From Prevotella communis (GTDB lineage Bacteria; Bacteroidota; Bacteroidia; Bacteroidales; Bacteroidaceae), in the NCBI RefSeq assembly GCF_022024175.1, contig NZ_CP091794.1:2480001-2544000 (forward strand): DNA of 64,000 bases, given 5' to 3'. Below, piece by piece: positions 49,188-58,070 of the stretch (the stretch's first letter is position 1; each line of letters begins with the position of its first letter). Both the position numbers and the translations under genes were made by a program. The notes beneath the pieces are model-generated. The model saw nothing but the letters and a program-made list of their open reading frames with translations. It was not told the DNA's origin and ran no database searches.

Positions 49188-51749
49188 ATGGAAGAAAATA
49201 AAACCATTGAATCACCTTTAGAAAACGGACTACAAGAAGAAGAGTCTTCATTTGACATTAAGACTATCTTTACCCTGCTGGTATTAAACTGGCAATGGTT
49301 TTTGGTGTCACTCATCATCTTTATTGCCGGCGCATACCTCTACCTGCGCTATCAGCCTGCTGTATATGAAGTATCCGCAAAAATGCTGATTAAGGATGAG
49401 ACAAACAACCGACGCAGCAACGGCCAGATGCTGGCCAACATGCAAGACCTCGGTTTCATCACCAACTCAGCAGGTATCGACAATGAGATTGAGATTCTGA
49501 AATCACGCATTCTGGCCCTTGAAGTCGTCAAGGACCTCCACCTTTATGTAGAATACCGCACTGAAGGCCGTATTACTAACCCATTGGTATATAAGAACCA
49601 GCCTATCAACGTGGACATGCCGACTGACGATTTGGATGATCTTGACAACACATTGAAGAGAGCATTCAGCTTCCGTCTTATCAAAGAAGGCAAGACCTAC
49701 AAGGTTCAGGGACTCAAGGAAGCCAAATTCGAAGGCTCGTTCAAGTCACTGCCCGCCAGCGTTGAGACACCTTACGGTACACTGACCTTTACAGAGAACC
49801 TGGAGTTGGAGCAGTTAAGCAAACGCGCCAAGAGAGCCATGAAGGGAGAAGCAAAAGAGGCTGAAGAAAAGACCACATCCTGGATTGTCACCGTGAGATC
49901 ACCCAAGAGCATGGCTGCTTCATACGCCAAGATCATCAACATTGCGCCTACCTCCAAGCAGACCTCTATAGCACAGTTGACCATCAGAGACCAAAGCGCA
50001 GAGCGTGCCCTGGACTACCTGAAGCACCTGGCTGTTGTCTATAACCGTCAGGCCAATGCCGACAAGAACGAGATTGCCTACAAGACTGAGGAATTCATCA
50101 ATTCCCGTCTTGAGAAGATTTCCGAGGAGTTGGGTACTACGGAAAGCAAACTGGAGGTCTACAAGCGCAACAACAATCTGGTGCAGATGAGACTGGATGC
50201 TACGCAGACCATGACACAGGTTAACCAGTATTATGGCGAACTGTCAAAGGCTAATACACAGATTATGATTCTGGACGATCTGAGCAAGTATGTCCAGAAC
50301 CCCAACAACAAATACCAGATCATCCCCTCTAATGTTGGTATGGAGGATGCGGCATCCAATGCGCTTATCTCACAGTACAACAAGACCGTATTAGACCGCA
50401 ACCATCTGCTGGCTTCTGCATCAGGGATTTCGCCAAAGGTAGAGCCCTTGACTAAATTACTGGATGAACTGGGTGAGAGTATCAAGGAAGCCCTCCGACA
50501 GGCACGTCGCACAGCCGACATTGCTCGTCAGGGCGTCGAGAAGCAATACAACGAATACCAGACGAAGATTGTCAATGCACCTGAGCAGGAGCGTATCCTG
50601 ACCGAGATTGGCCGTCAGCAGGATGTGATGTCAGGCCTTTACCTGATGTTGCTCCAGAAGCGTGAGGAGAATTCTATCTCACTGGCTGCTACTGCAGACA
50701 AAGGCCGCCTTATCGACGAACCCGCTTTCGGTGGCAAGGTAAGTCCTAAGGATGCCATCATTCTTCTTGTTGCAATCGTATTAGGCTTGGCCCTTCCTCT
50801 GCTCATCACCTACCTGTTGCAGTTCCTGCGCTATAAGATTGAAGGTCATGAGGACGTGATGCGCCTGACAGACATTCCCATCGTGGCCGACGTGGCTATT
50901 GCCAATGAGGATGCAAAGACAGCTGCAGGTATCGTGGTACACGAGAACAAGAACAACCAGACCGACGAGATATTCCGTAGCATGCGTACGAATATCCAGT
51001 TCCTGATGAAGGAGAACGACAAGGCTATCCTGTTCACCTCGTCAACCTCTGGTGAGGGTAAGACCTTCAACGCAGCCAACCTGGCCGTCAGTTTCGCACT
51101 GCTCGGAAAGAAGACCATTCTGCTTGGTCTCGATATCCGTAAGCCAGCCCTGGGCCGCCTGTTTGACATCAAGGACCGTACCATCGGTATCACCTCACTG
51201 CTTGTGAAGGACAAGATTGACGAAGAAGACCTGAAGTCACAGATCAGATCATCAGGCGTCAATGCCAACCTTGACCTGTTGCTGGCTGGTCCTACGCCTC
51301 CAAACCCCACAGAGTTGCTGGCACGCGACAACATGAGACAGATCATGGATATGCTCCGCAAACAGTACGACTATATCATCCTCGATACCGCACCTGTTGG
51401 TCTGGTAACCGATACCTTCCAGATTGGCCATTATGCAGACGTCACCGTATACGTTTGCCGTGCCGACTACACACCAAAGTCAAGCTTCGGCATGATCAAC
51501 ACCCTGAAGAAGGAAGAGAAGTTGCCTAACATGTGCCTTGTCATCAACGGTATCGACATGTCAAAGAAGAAGTACGGCTACTACTACGGCTATGGTAAGT
51601 ATGGTAAGTACGGACGCTATGCATACGGTTATGGCTATGGCCGCTACGGACGCTACGGCTACGGCAGTTCATACGGAAGCTATGGCAACTATGGCAACTA
51701 CAACGAGAGCCATTACGGCAACAAGGACGATAACTCTATCAAGAAATAA
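49188..51749 (+). CDS. polysaccharide co-polymerase / tyrosine autokinase (Wzc-like)
   Basis: This 853-residue protein has two membrane helices (WQWFLVSLIIFIAGAYLYLRY near the N-terminus; AIILLVAIVLGLALPLLITYLL near 525) flanking a periplasmic Wzz domain with coiled coil. A cytoplasmic BY-kinase follows: Walker A STSGEGKTFNAANL, Walker A' GLDIRKP, Walker B YDYIILDTAP. The C-terminal tail (51573-51720) is strikingly Tyr/Gly rich, with about 19 Tyr in ~52 residues (units such as YGKYGRY). Such tails are the autophosphorylation cluster that controls chain length and export. Substrate polysaccharide could be that of the 2.4-14.7 kb cluster, though it is 35 kb away. Confidence 0.93.
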   Translation: MEENKTIESPLENGLQEEESSFDIKTIFTLLVLNWQWFLVSLIIFIAGAYLYLRYQPAVYEVSAKMLIKDETNNRRSNGQMLANMQDLGFITNSAGIDNEIEILKSRILALEVVKDLHLYVEYRTEGRITNPLVYKNQPINVDMPTDDLDDLDNTLKRAFSFRLIKEGKTYKVQGLKEAKFEGSFKSLPASVETPYGTLTFTENLELEQLSKRAKRAMKGEAKEAEEKTTSWIVTVRSPKSMAASYAKIINIAPTSKQTSIAQLTIRDQSAERALDYLKHLAVVYNRQANADKNEIAYKTEEFINSRLEKISEELGTTESKLEVYKRNNNLVQMRLDATQTMTQVNQYYGELSKANTQIMILDDLSKYVQNPNNKYQIIPSNVGMEDAASNALISQYNKTVLDRNHLLASASGISPKVEPLTKLLDELGESIKEALRQARRTADIARQGVEKQYNEYQTKIVNAPEQERILTEIGRQQDVMSGLYLMLLQKREENSISLAATADKGRLIDEPAFGGKVSPKDAIILLVAIVLGLALPLLITYLLQFLRYKIEGHEDVMRLTDIPIVADVAIANEDAKTAAGIVVHENKNNQTDEIFRSMRTNIQFLMKENDKAILFTSSTSGEGKTFNAANLAVSFALLGKKTILLGLDIRKPALGRLFDIKDRTIGITSLLVKDKIDEEDLKSQIRSSGVNANLDLLLAGPTPPNPTELLARDNMRQIMDMLRKQYDYIILDTAPVGLVTDTFQIGHYADVTVYVCRADYTPKSSFGMINTLKKEEKLPNMCLVINGIDMSKKKYGYYYGYGKYGKYGRYAYGYGYGRYGRYGYGSSYGSYGNYGNYNESHYGNKDDNSIKK

Positions 51750-51762
51750 GTAAGAAGTAAAT

Positions 51763-52206
51763 ATGATTATTGCTGTTGATTTTGACGGTACCATCGTCGA
51801 GCACAGATATCCTGAGATTGGCAAGGAGATTCCCTTTGCCATTGACACACTGAAGATGCTCATCAAGGACCACCACAGAGTCATTCTGTGGTCGGTTCGC
51901 GAGGGCAAGCTATTGGAAGACGCTGTTAACTGGTGTAAGGAGCGTGGCGTGGAGTTCTACGCCGTCAATCGCGACTACCCTGAGGAAAGCACAGAAAACA
52001 ACCAGCATTTCTCACGTAAGCTGAAGGCCGACGTATGGATTGACGACCGCAATCTTGGCGGTCTCCCCGACTGGGGCACCATCTATCGTATGATATCCAG
52101 ACACAAGACGTGGAACGATATTATCGACGAGGAGGTAAGCCATTACAGGATGGACGCCTACGAAGACAGGCACTCCAAGAAAAAGAAGAGCTGGTGGCCG
52201 TTCTAA
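51763..52206 (+). CDS. small HAD-superfamily hydrolase (BT0820-like)
   Basis: This 147-residue protein has the HAD nucleophile motif IIAVDFDGTIVEHRYP (Asp6, Asp8), ILWSVREGKLLEDAV as motif II region, and DVWIDDRNLGG as motif IV with the Asp pair. It lacks a cap domain. The family, known in Bacteroides as BT0820-like, has no firmly assigned substrate to my knowledge. It follows the Wzc-like gene by 13 bp, so a role with sugar phosphates or in this polysaccharide pathway is likely. The basic tail ends in KKKKSWWPF. Confidence 0.82.
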   Translation: MIIAVDFDGTIVEHRYPEIGKEIPFAIDTLKMLIKDHHRVILWSVREGKLLEDAVNWCKERGVEFYAVNRDYPEESTENNQHFSRKLKADVWIDDRNLGGLPDWGTIYRMISRHKTWNDIIDEEVSHYRMDAYEDRHSKKKKSWWPF

Positions 52207-52269
52207 ACGGCCTCAGCGGTTTCTCTACCGCTTAAGACAGACAAGCCAATACACTTAGGAATAAAAAAA

Positions 52270-52296
52270 ATAACCGTCGGCAATGCCGGCGGTTAT
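52270..52296. terminator. bidirectional terminator between the HAD and rplT genes
   Basis: A 12-bp stem with one G-T pair (ATAACCGTCGGC at 52270-52281 with GCCGGCGGTTAT at 52285-52296), a 3-nt loop, an upstream A-run and a downstream T-run. Confidence 0.9.
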
Positions 52297-52320
52297 CTTT
52301 TTTCTTGCTTCAAATGCAAT

Positions 52321-52665
52321 TTACTTCACCTTTGCAACGATAGCCTTGAAAGCCTCGGGGTTGTTCAGGGCGAGGTCAGCGAGCACCTTACGGTTGATCT
52401 CGATACCAGCCTTTGACAGAGCACCCATCAGCTTAGAATAGCTCATACCCTCCAGGCGAGCGGCAGCGTTGATACGCTGGATCCACAGTGCGCGGAAGTT
52501 GCGCTTCTTATTACGACGATCGCGATAAGCGTAGGTCAGACCCTTCTCCCAGGTGTTCTTCGCTACTGTCCAAACATTCTTGCGGGCACCGAAGTAACCG
52601 CGAGTAAGTTTCAGGATTCTCTTACGTTTTGCACGTGATGCAACGTGATTTACTGATCTTGGCAT
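52321..52665 (-). CDS. rplT: 50S ribosomal protein L20
   Basis: This 114-residue protein starts [20 protein letters not shown] and has [36 protein letters not shown] and a C-terminal globular part; it is a clear L20. It binds 23S rRNA early in large-subunit assembly. It is the third gene of infC-rpmI-rplT, 36 bp after rpmI. Confidence 0.98.
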   Translation of the reverse strand: MPRSVNHVASRAKRKRILKLTRGYFGARKNVWTVAKNTWEKGLTYAYRDRRNKKRNFRALWIQRINAAARLEGMSYSKLMGALSKAGIEINRKVLADLALNNPEAFKAIVAKVK

Positions 52666-52701
52666 AGTTTCTTTACTTTAAATGTTAGACAATAGGGTTA
52701 A

Positions 52702-52899
52702 TTAGCGGAGACACAACAGGTCACGAACCTGCTTCATGTTGGTCTGATCAACGATTGTTGAACCTACCAAGTTACGCTTCTGTTTCTTGGTCTTCTTAGT
52801 CAGAATGTGACTGTGGTAAGCGTGATGTCTCTTAACCTTACCTGTACCAGTGAATGAGAATCTCTTCTTAGCACCGGAATTTGTCTTTACTTTTGGCAT
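52702..52899 (-). CDS. rpmI: 50S ribosomal protein L35
   Basis: This 65-residue basic protein reads [20 protein letters not shown], then [21 protein letters not shown], typical L35. It is in the middle of the infC-rpmI-rplT operon. The 103-bp gap upstream, to infC, contains an AT-rich junction repeat and a GC-rich stretch (ACCGGGCGCGCCACCC on the plus strand) that could fold in the mRNA. Confidence 0.97.
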   Translation of the reverse strand: MPKVKTNSGAKKRFSFTGTGKVKRHHAYHSHILTKKTKKQKRNLVGSTIVDQTNMKQVRDLLCLR

Positions 52900-52973
52900 T
52901 GTTTTTTAATTTTAAAATTGTTATTAATAATCGGCAGCTACGCATATACCGGGCGCGCCACCCTTTCTTTCTA

Positions 52974-53003
52974 ATTGATAATTGACAATTGAGAATGGAT
53001 AAT
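52974..53003. repeat. AT-rich junction repeat (TTGATAATT-like units)
   Basis: Units resembling TTGATAATTGACAATTGAGA lie between infC and rpmI, ending at the infC stop. They are close in sequence to the stretch at 29722-29764. Confidence 0.5.
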
Positions 53004-53701
53004 TAATCCTCTGTCTCTGTCAACTTCTTCAGCGCATCAGCACTGATTTTTGCGTTGGCAAACAGGCCTCCGTTTGCAGGAGCCTCTGCGTCAATCTCTG
53101 CAGCCTGCTGTCTCTGAGCCTCTTTCAGCTCAGCCTCAGCATTCTCACGGTCGCGAGCCTGCTGACTCTTCTTGGCTACGCCGGCTTTCTTAGGAGCCAG
53201 ATAGAGGAACATCTTCTTTCCTTCGAGGCTTGGCATTGACTCTACCTTACCTACTTCCTCCAGATCGTTGGCAAAACGCAGCAACAGCACCTCACCTTGC
53301 TCCTTGAACAGGATGCTTCGGCCGCGGAAGAATACGTATGCTCGTACCTTATTACCTTCCTCGAGGAATTCCCTGGCGTGCTTCAGCTTAAACTGATAGT
53401 CATGCTCATCGGTCTGAGGTCCGAAACGGATTTCCTTCACCTCCACCTTCACCTGCTTGGCTTTCATCTCCTTAGCACGCTTCTTCTGTTGGTAGAGGAA
53501 CTTAGAATAGTCAATGAGACGACACACAGGAGGATTAGCATTGGGCGAAATCTCAACAAGGTCTACACCCTGCTGACGTGCCATATCAAGCGCTTCTCTA
53601 GTAGGCATCACCGTGGATCCGCTCTCGCCTACTATGCGGACCTCTCGTACACGAATCTGTTCGTTGACGCGGTATTGGTTCTGTTTTTTGTCAGGTTTCA
53701 T
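53003..53701 (-). CDS. infC: translation initiation factor IF-3
   Basis: This 232-residue IF-3 has the N-domain [38 protein letters not shown] and [20 protein letters not shown], and the C-domain [20 protein letters not shown] and [15 protein letters not shown] ~45-residue C-terminal extension rich in Ala/Gln/Glu is common in Bacteroidetes. It begins with ATG rather than the rare AUU codon used in enterobacteria. It blocks premature subunit joining and checks start codons. A TTTG-N19-TACCTTTG promoter lies upstream. Confidence 0.97.
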   Translation of the reverse strand: MKPDKKQNQYRVNEQIRVREVRIVGESGSTVMPTREALDMARQQGVDLVEISPNANPPVCRLIDYSKFLYQQKKRAKEMKAKQVKVEVKEIRFGPQTDEHDYQFKLKHAREFLEEGNKVRAYVFFRGRSILFKEQGEVLLLRFANDLEEVGKVESMPSLEGKKMFLYLAPKKAGVAKKSQQARDRENAEAELKEAQRQQAAEIDAEAPANGGLFANAKISADALKKLTETED

Positions 53702-53726
53702 TAAGCTATTTTAAGCAAATCGGCTG

Positions 53727-53757
53727 CAAAGGTACACAAATTCAGCGAATTAGCAAA
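53727..53757 (-). promoter_or_regulatory. infC operon promoter (TTTG-N19-TACCTTTG)
   Basis: The minus strand has TTTG at 53757-53754 and TACCTTTG at 53734-53727, 19 bp apart and 25 bp before the infC ATG. Confidence 0.78.
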
Positions 53758-53787
53758 ATATTTTCCCTTCTTTTTTCATTTTTCTAG

Positions 53788-55917
53788 TCATTCTTCCTCC
53801 CAACGCAACACAGAACCATTCCTTCGAGCCGGATCCGGACCTGCGAAGTCCATGCTGTAAGGACTGCCTGTTGTAGGACTTTTTCCCAGATATTTATGAT
53901 TCGTCAGCGACAGAAGCATGAAGTCATGATCCAGGTAATCCTGCCACAGGAACATCTCTGCCTCCTTCGGATCGGTAGTGAAACGCACATCGCCGGGCAG
54001 ACCGTCGCCATAGACCTTCACATAGCGTCCGTCAGCACACTGCAAGGCTACGCGACCCAGATTGCGGTCAATCACCTTAAACTTCGTCAAGTCGCTCTTA
54101 TCGCCCGCATGGGTATCATACAGCATACCGTGTTTCAAGGCAATAGCCGGACGGTTGGTAGCCTTGTTGATGATACGGATGGTCTTGCCATAGGGAATAT
54201 TCTTTGAGCGGTCGGCCATAGGCTCTTCCACGGTGAAGTTATCAAACTCGGCATAGCCACCCCTCTGTCCATTCACATTGAAAGAGAACAGTGCATGACG
54301 AGAGCCCTGGAACGTGATCAGCTGATAGGTCAGCGGCATCATGCGACCCAGCGTCTTAAACTCCTTGCCATCAGTAGAATAGGCATACTGCATCTGGTTG
54401 TTGTCATAGTCGCCGATGCAGCGAAGCCATATCTTACCGTCACGAGGAATGGCAGGCAGGATAATGTCGGGGGTAGAGGGAGAGTCTGAGGCTGTCTGGT
54501 CGAAGGCACGCAGCATGAGAGGCTGTCCCTGCTGCTTCATGACACCAATCCATGAGCAGGGGATATTGATATTACCCAGACCGGCCACGTCGCCATCCTT
54601 CATGCCCTTCACATAAAGCTCTACGGTAGCGATACTCTTAGGACCTATCACACGCTGTGTCAGCGTGTTGCGTGCCCACATCAGCTGTTCGGCAGGCTGC
54701 GACTGAATACGCAGTCGGCCACCCTTCAGGCTCCACATCTTGTCATCGGGATTATGGTTCCACTGCCACACGCGTCCCAACTGTTTTCCATTGAAGTTCT
54801 CATTCCTGTCATAGGGAGCACGGATAGGCTGAGCCTCCTCGCCGATACCATAGCATCCCTCCACAGTATCGGGCTTATACCATGTACGGGGAGCACGACC
54901 CAGATTACCCTTCAGACCAATCATAGGCCAGCCGTCTTCCCATGTTATCGGCATCAGACACACCGTACGACCGATAGAGTGGAAGTCCTGCATCAGCAGT
55001 GCCCACCACGAACCGTTCTTGGCCTGCACGATACCACCCTGATGGGCATTATCACAACCCGTGGCATCAGGACTGGCAGGACTCACGCCAAACTTCGTCC
55101 CGTCCTCACCGATACGGTATTTCGTACCACGGGGCACCACAGTACGGCCTACGCCACTGTAGCCATAAGTCTCATCGGCACTGATCACACGCGTCTCGTA
55201 CGGTCCCCAGATACTCTTAGAGCGTGAGCAGAGCGTGCGCCCGTTGGGTGAATAGTCGGTAGATATCAGGTAATACATACCGTTTATCTTATACATGTGA
55301 TGACCTTCACCCACGCCATTACCTTCAGGGATAATCACACGGTCAGAACCCTCCACGGGACCACTCATGTCAGGCTTCAGTTCCGTGCAGTGCACCTCAC
55401 CATACTTATGAATGGCATAAATCTTGCCGTCATCATCGAAGAGCACACTGAGGTCATAGATATTACCCTGCATATTATGGTGCGTCCAGGGACCGCGGAT
55501 ATCCTTTGCCGTGTAGCACTGCAGCCCCTTGCCGTTGATGTTCGAGAACACATAGAACTGTCCGTTGGCATAACGGATAGCAGGTGCCCAGATACCCTGC
55601 CCGTAAATCTCCTGATGATTCTTCAGCGAGAACTTATCATCGGTGAAGTCAAAACGGTCGAAGCAGTAGCTCACGTTCTCCCAGTTCACCAAGTCCTTGG
55701 AGTGCAGGATAACCAGGCCCGGCACCGTATGCATGGTGGTACCAGCCAGATAGTAGTCATCACCCACACGGATGATATCCGGGTCAGAAAACTCATCATA
55801 AAACAAAGGATTCGTAAATGTGCCGTTGCCATTATCGGCTGTCCACGACTGTTGGGCATTCGCATTCAGAGCCATGCAAGCCATCAGGCAAACGCCCCAT
55901 AATTTTGTCATTTTCAT
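53788..55917 (-). CDS. GH43-family beta-xylosidase/arabinofuranosidase-like enzyme
   Basis: This 709-residue exported protein (signal VCLMACMALNANA then QQS) has a five-bladed propeller of GH43 type. The catalytic base Asp is in YDEFSDPDIIRVGDDYYL, the pKa-modulating Asp is probably in GNIYDLSVLFDDDG, and the acid Glu is in NGVGEGHHMYKINGMYYL. A C-terminal beta-sandwich (~390-560) and a further ~100-residue domain follow. Substrates are usually xylan or arabinan side chains. I start at 55917 because the in-frame ATG at 55965 overlaps the TAACTTTG box at 55970-55963. It is divergent from aroB and not part of a visible utilisation locus. Confidence 0.9.
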   Translation of the reverse strand: MKMTKLWGVCLMACMALNANAQQSWTADNGNGTFTNPLFYDEFSDPDIIRVGDDYYLAGTTMHTVPGLVILHSKDLVNWENVSYCFDRFDFTDDKFSLKNHQEIYGQGIWAPAIRYANGQFYVFSNINGKGLQCYTAKDIRGPWTHHNMQGNIYDLSVLFDDDGKIYAIHKYGEVHCTELKPDMSGPVEGSDRVIIPEGNGVGEGHHMYKINGMYYLISTDYSPNGRTLCSRSKSIWGPYETRVISADETYGYSGVGRTVVPRGTKYRIGEDGTKFGVSPASPDATGCDNAHQGGIVQAKNGSWWALLMQDFHSIGRTVCLMPITWEDGWPMIGLKGNLGRAPRTWYKPDTVEGCYGIGEEAQPIRAPYDRNENFNGKQLGRVWQWNHNPDDKMWSLKGGRLRIQSQPAEQLMWARNTLTQRVIGPKSIATVELYVKGMKDGDVAGLGNINIPCSWIGVMKQQGQPLMLRAFDQTASDSPSTPDIILPAIPRDGKIWLRCIGDYDNNQMQYAYSTDGKEFKTLGRMMPLTYQLITFQGSRHALFSFNVNGQRGGYAEFDNFTVEEPMADRSKNIPYGKTIRIINKATNRPAIALKHGMLYDTHAGDKSDLTKFKVIDRNLGRVALQCADGRYVKVYGDGLPGDVRFTTDPKEAEMFLWQDYLDHDFMLLSLTNHKYLGKSPTTGSPYSMDFAGPDPARRNGSVLRWEEE

Positions 55918-55962
55918 TCTTTTTTCGTTATTGATATAGTAATAATTCGTAATATTTGCGTG

Positions 55963-55970
55963 CAAAGTTA
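55963..55970 (-). promoter_or_regulatory. -7 promoter box of the GH43-type gene
   Basis: The minus strand reads TAACTTTG, 45 bp before the ATG at 55917. It overlaps the upstream ATG at 55965, excluding it as the start. Confidence 0.58.
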
Positions 55971-56000
55971 CACTTTTTTTTCAAACAATCGGCAAAAAAT

Positions 56001-56031
56001 TTTGCAGATTAAACAATTTCCCTTACTTTTG
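56001..56031 (+). promoter_or_regulatory. aroB promoter (TTTG-N19-TACTTTTG)
   Basis: TTTG at 56001-56004 and TACTTTTG at 56024-56031 are 19 bp apart. The aroB ATG is only 7 bp downstream, so the transcript would be nearly leaderless. Confidence 0.75.
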
Positions 56032-56038
56032 CAACGAT

Positions 56039-57088
56039 ATGGAGAAGCAGAAAGTCATTATCAGCGAGCAATTGGAACAGGTGCTCGCCACAGAAATAGC
56101 AGAATGTAAGGCAGACCGTATATTTATACTCACCGACGAGACCACCCATCGGCTTTGCCTGCCCGTGGTCCAGGATTACGAATGTATCAGGGGAGCCCAG
56201 GAAATAACGATTCCTGCCGGCGACACCAACAAGACCCTGGAGTCTGTGACCCACGTATGGAGCGAGCTCCAGCGTATGGGAGCCACCCGCCATTCACTGC
56301 TCATCAACCTGGGTGGTGGCATGGTGACCGACCTGGGTGCTTTTGCTGCCTCGACTTTCAAGCGCGGCATTTCCATTATCAATATCCCCACCACCCTGCT
56401 CTCCATGGTCGATGCCTCTGTTGGCGGCAAGACGGGCTTTAATTTCGGTGGACTGAAAAACGAGATTGGCGTATTCAATAATGCCAACTGCGTGATATTG
56501 GATACGGCATTCCTCAAGACCATGGACGAGGAGAATATCCTTTCCGGCTATGCCGAGATGCTGAAACACGGTCTTATCTCCACGGAAGAGCACTGGGCCG
56601 AACTGATGAATTTCGACATCGACAAGCCCGACCTCAAGGCTTTGGGGTTGCTAGTGGCAAAGAGCGTCAAGGTGAAAGAGCGCATCGTGATGGAAGACCC
56701 CACGGAGAAGGGTATCCGCAAAGCCCTGAACCTGGGCCATACCGTAGGCCATGCCTTCGAGTCACTGGCACTCCAGCGCCAGCCCGTACTCCACGGCTAT
56801 GCCGTAGCATGGGGCCTGGTATGCGAACTGTACCTGAGCGTGGCCAAGACCGGTTTCCCTGTAGAGAAGATGCGCCAGATGACCCGTTTCATCTTCGAGC
56901 ACTACGGACGCATGCCTATCACCTGCGATGACTACCCCACCCTGCTGGAACTGATGACCCACGACAAGAAGAACACCGGTCGTGACATCAATTTCACCTT
57001 GCTGGGCGGCATCGGTGACATCCGCATCAATCAGACAGCCACAAAAGAAGAGATTGAGGAAGCCCTGGACTTCTACCGCGAAGGCTAA
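56039..57088 (+). CDS. aroB: 3-dehydroquinate synthase
   Basis: This 349-residue enzyme has NLGGGMVTDLGAFAASTFKRG (NAD-binding glycine-rich loop), PTTLLSMVDASVGGKTGFN, GYAEMLKHGLI and the zinc-binding LNLGHTVGHAFE with later His residues (VLHGYAVAWG). It converts DAHP to 3-dehydroquinate in the shikimate pathway. It is shorter at the N-terminus than some homologues but complete. It is divergent from the GH43-type gene and convergent with menE across 10 bp that hold a heptamer repeat. Confidence 0.95.
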   Translation: MEKQKVIISEQLEQVLATEIAECKADRIFILTDETTHRLCLPVVQDYECIRGAQEITIPAGDTNKTLESVTHVWSELQRMGATRHSLLINLGGGMVTDLGAFAASTFKRGISIINIPTTLLSMVDASVGGKTGFNFGGLKNEIGVFNNANCVILDTAFLKTMDEENILSGYAEMLKHGLISTEEHWAELMNFDIDKPDLKALGLLVAKSVKVKERIVMEDPTEKGIRKALNLGHTVGHAFESLALQRQPVLHGYAVAWGLVCELYLSVAKTGFPVEKMRQMTRFIFEHYGRMPITCDDYPTLLELMTHDKKNTGRDINFTLLGGIGDIRINQTATKEEIEEALDFYREG

Positions 57089-57090
57089 TC

Positions 57091-57118
57091 TTTAATGTTT
57101 AATCTTTAATGTTTAATG
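57091..57118. repeat. heptamer junction repeat, TTTAATG/TTTAATC x4
   Basis: Four 7-bp units (57091-57097, 57098-57104, 57105-57111, 57112-57118) lie between the aroB stop and menE. On the minus strand they encode the last residues of MenE (ALNIKD) and its stop, so the repeat has become coding sequence. Confidence 0.75.
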
Positions 57119-58070
57119 CATATCCCTCCGCCTCCTTGCGTGCCGGCTTTCCCGTCTCCGTCATCGGCAAGGCGTCAATATGCGCGTAGCTACGTGGTTG
57201 CCAGAATTTAGGCAGCACCTGCTGACAGATTTCCCTGACACGATCCATATCCGTTGATTCGGTGAGCAATACCACTTGTTCACCGAATTTCCTGTCAGGC
57301 CGTTTCGTAATCATAAACGGCGCCGGCAGATGTGGCTTCAGCATTCGCTCCACCTCCTCTGTCTGTATCTTGATACCGCCCGAACATATCACGTTATCCT
57401 TGCGTCCCAGGATACGGAAGCCCTTGTCCGACAGCTCCACGATATCGTTGGTCACCAGCGGACCGTCGTGCACGGCAGGCGCATCAATCACCAGGCAGCC
57501 CTCATCCGTCTGCGACAGACTGACGCCCTCGAAAGGTGTGTACCAGTCGCTGGCCTCAGCACCGTTCAATCGTCTCAGTGCAATATGCGACAGCGTCTCC
57601 GTCATCCCGTACGTGCTCCATACGTGGTTGGGGAAACCTGCCAGTTCCCTAGCCAGCGCATCGTCTACAGCACCGCCACCGATAATCAGGTGTTTCACGG
57701 CCATCAGCTTCTCCCGCTCCTCAGGCACCTGCAACGTGTTATACACCTGCATCGGCACCATCGCCGCAAAATCCACGGGTTCCGTCACCGCACTCAGCGG
57801 ATGGCCACTGGGCGCAACAGAGAGGAGCCTCAGCCCCCAGGTCTGCGCCCTCACCACCATCATCTTACCGGCGATATAGTCGAGCGACATACACAGCAGT
57901 GCCGTATCCCCCTGTTTCAGTCCCAGGAACTGACATGTGATACGAGCCGAAGCCTCCATACGTCGTTTCTCCACATACATCGGCTTTGGCTTACCCGTCG
58001 ACCCACTGGTATGTACCAGCACCGTTGGGCTCCCGCTGTGCCATTCGGCTAAGAATTCTTCGAGATCCAT
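57099..58070 (-). CDS. menE: o-succinylbenzoate-CoA ligase
   Basis: This 323-residue ANL-superfamily ligase has TVLVHTSGSTGKPKPMYVEK (P-loop), VWSTYGMTETLSHIAL (adenylation motif) and FRILGRKDNVICSGGIKI (hinge). It is short because it lacks the usual N-terminal portion, but this is common for Bacteroidetes MenE. It activates o-succinylbenzoate for menaquinone synthesis. Its start overlaps menC by 22 bp. Its last residues are encoded by a heptamer repeat. Confidence 0.92.
   Translation of the reverse strand: MDLEEFLAEWHSGSPTVLVHTSGSTGKPKPMYVEKRRMEASARITCQFLGLKQGDTALLCMSLDYIAGKMMVVRAQTWGLRLLSVAPSGHPLSAVTEPVDFAAMVPMQVYNTLQVPEEREKLMAVKHLIIGGGAVDDALARELAGFPNHVWSTYGMTETLSHIALRRLNGAEASDWYTPFEGVSLSQTDEGCLVIDAPAVHDGPLVTNDIVELSDKGFRILGRKDNVICSGGIKIQTEEVERMLKPHLPAPFMITKRPDRKFGEQVVLLTESTDMDRVREICQQVLPKFWQPRSYAHIDALPMTETGKPARKEAEGYALNIKD

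Noticed and set aside
52900-53002. Known L20-type leader between infC and rpmI
   Set aside because: The gap has a GC-rich stretch and repeats, but I could not match it to a described leader structure.
57091-57118. CRISPR-like array in the tandem heptamers
   Set aside because: Units are 7 bp with no spacers and no cas genes are nearby.
57099-58070. menE as a truncated pseudogene
   Set aside because: It is short, but adenylation motifs and hinge are intact and short MenE proteins are usual in Bacteroidetes.
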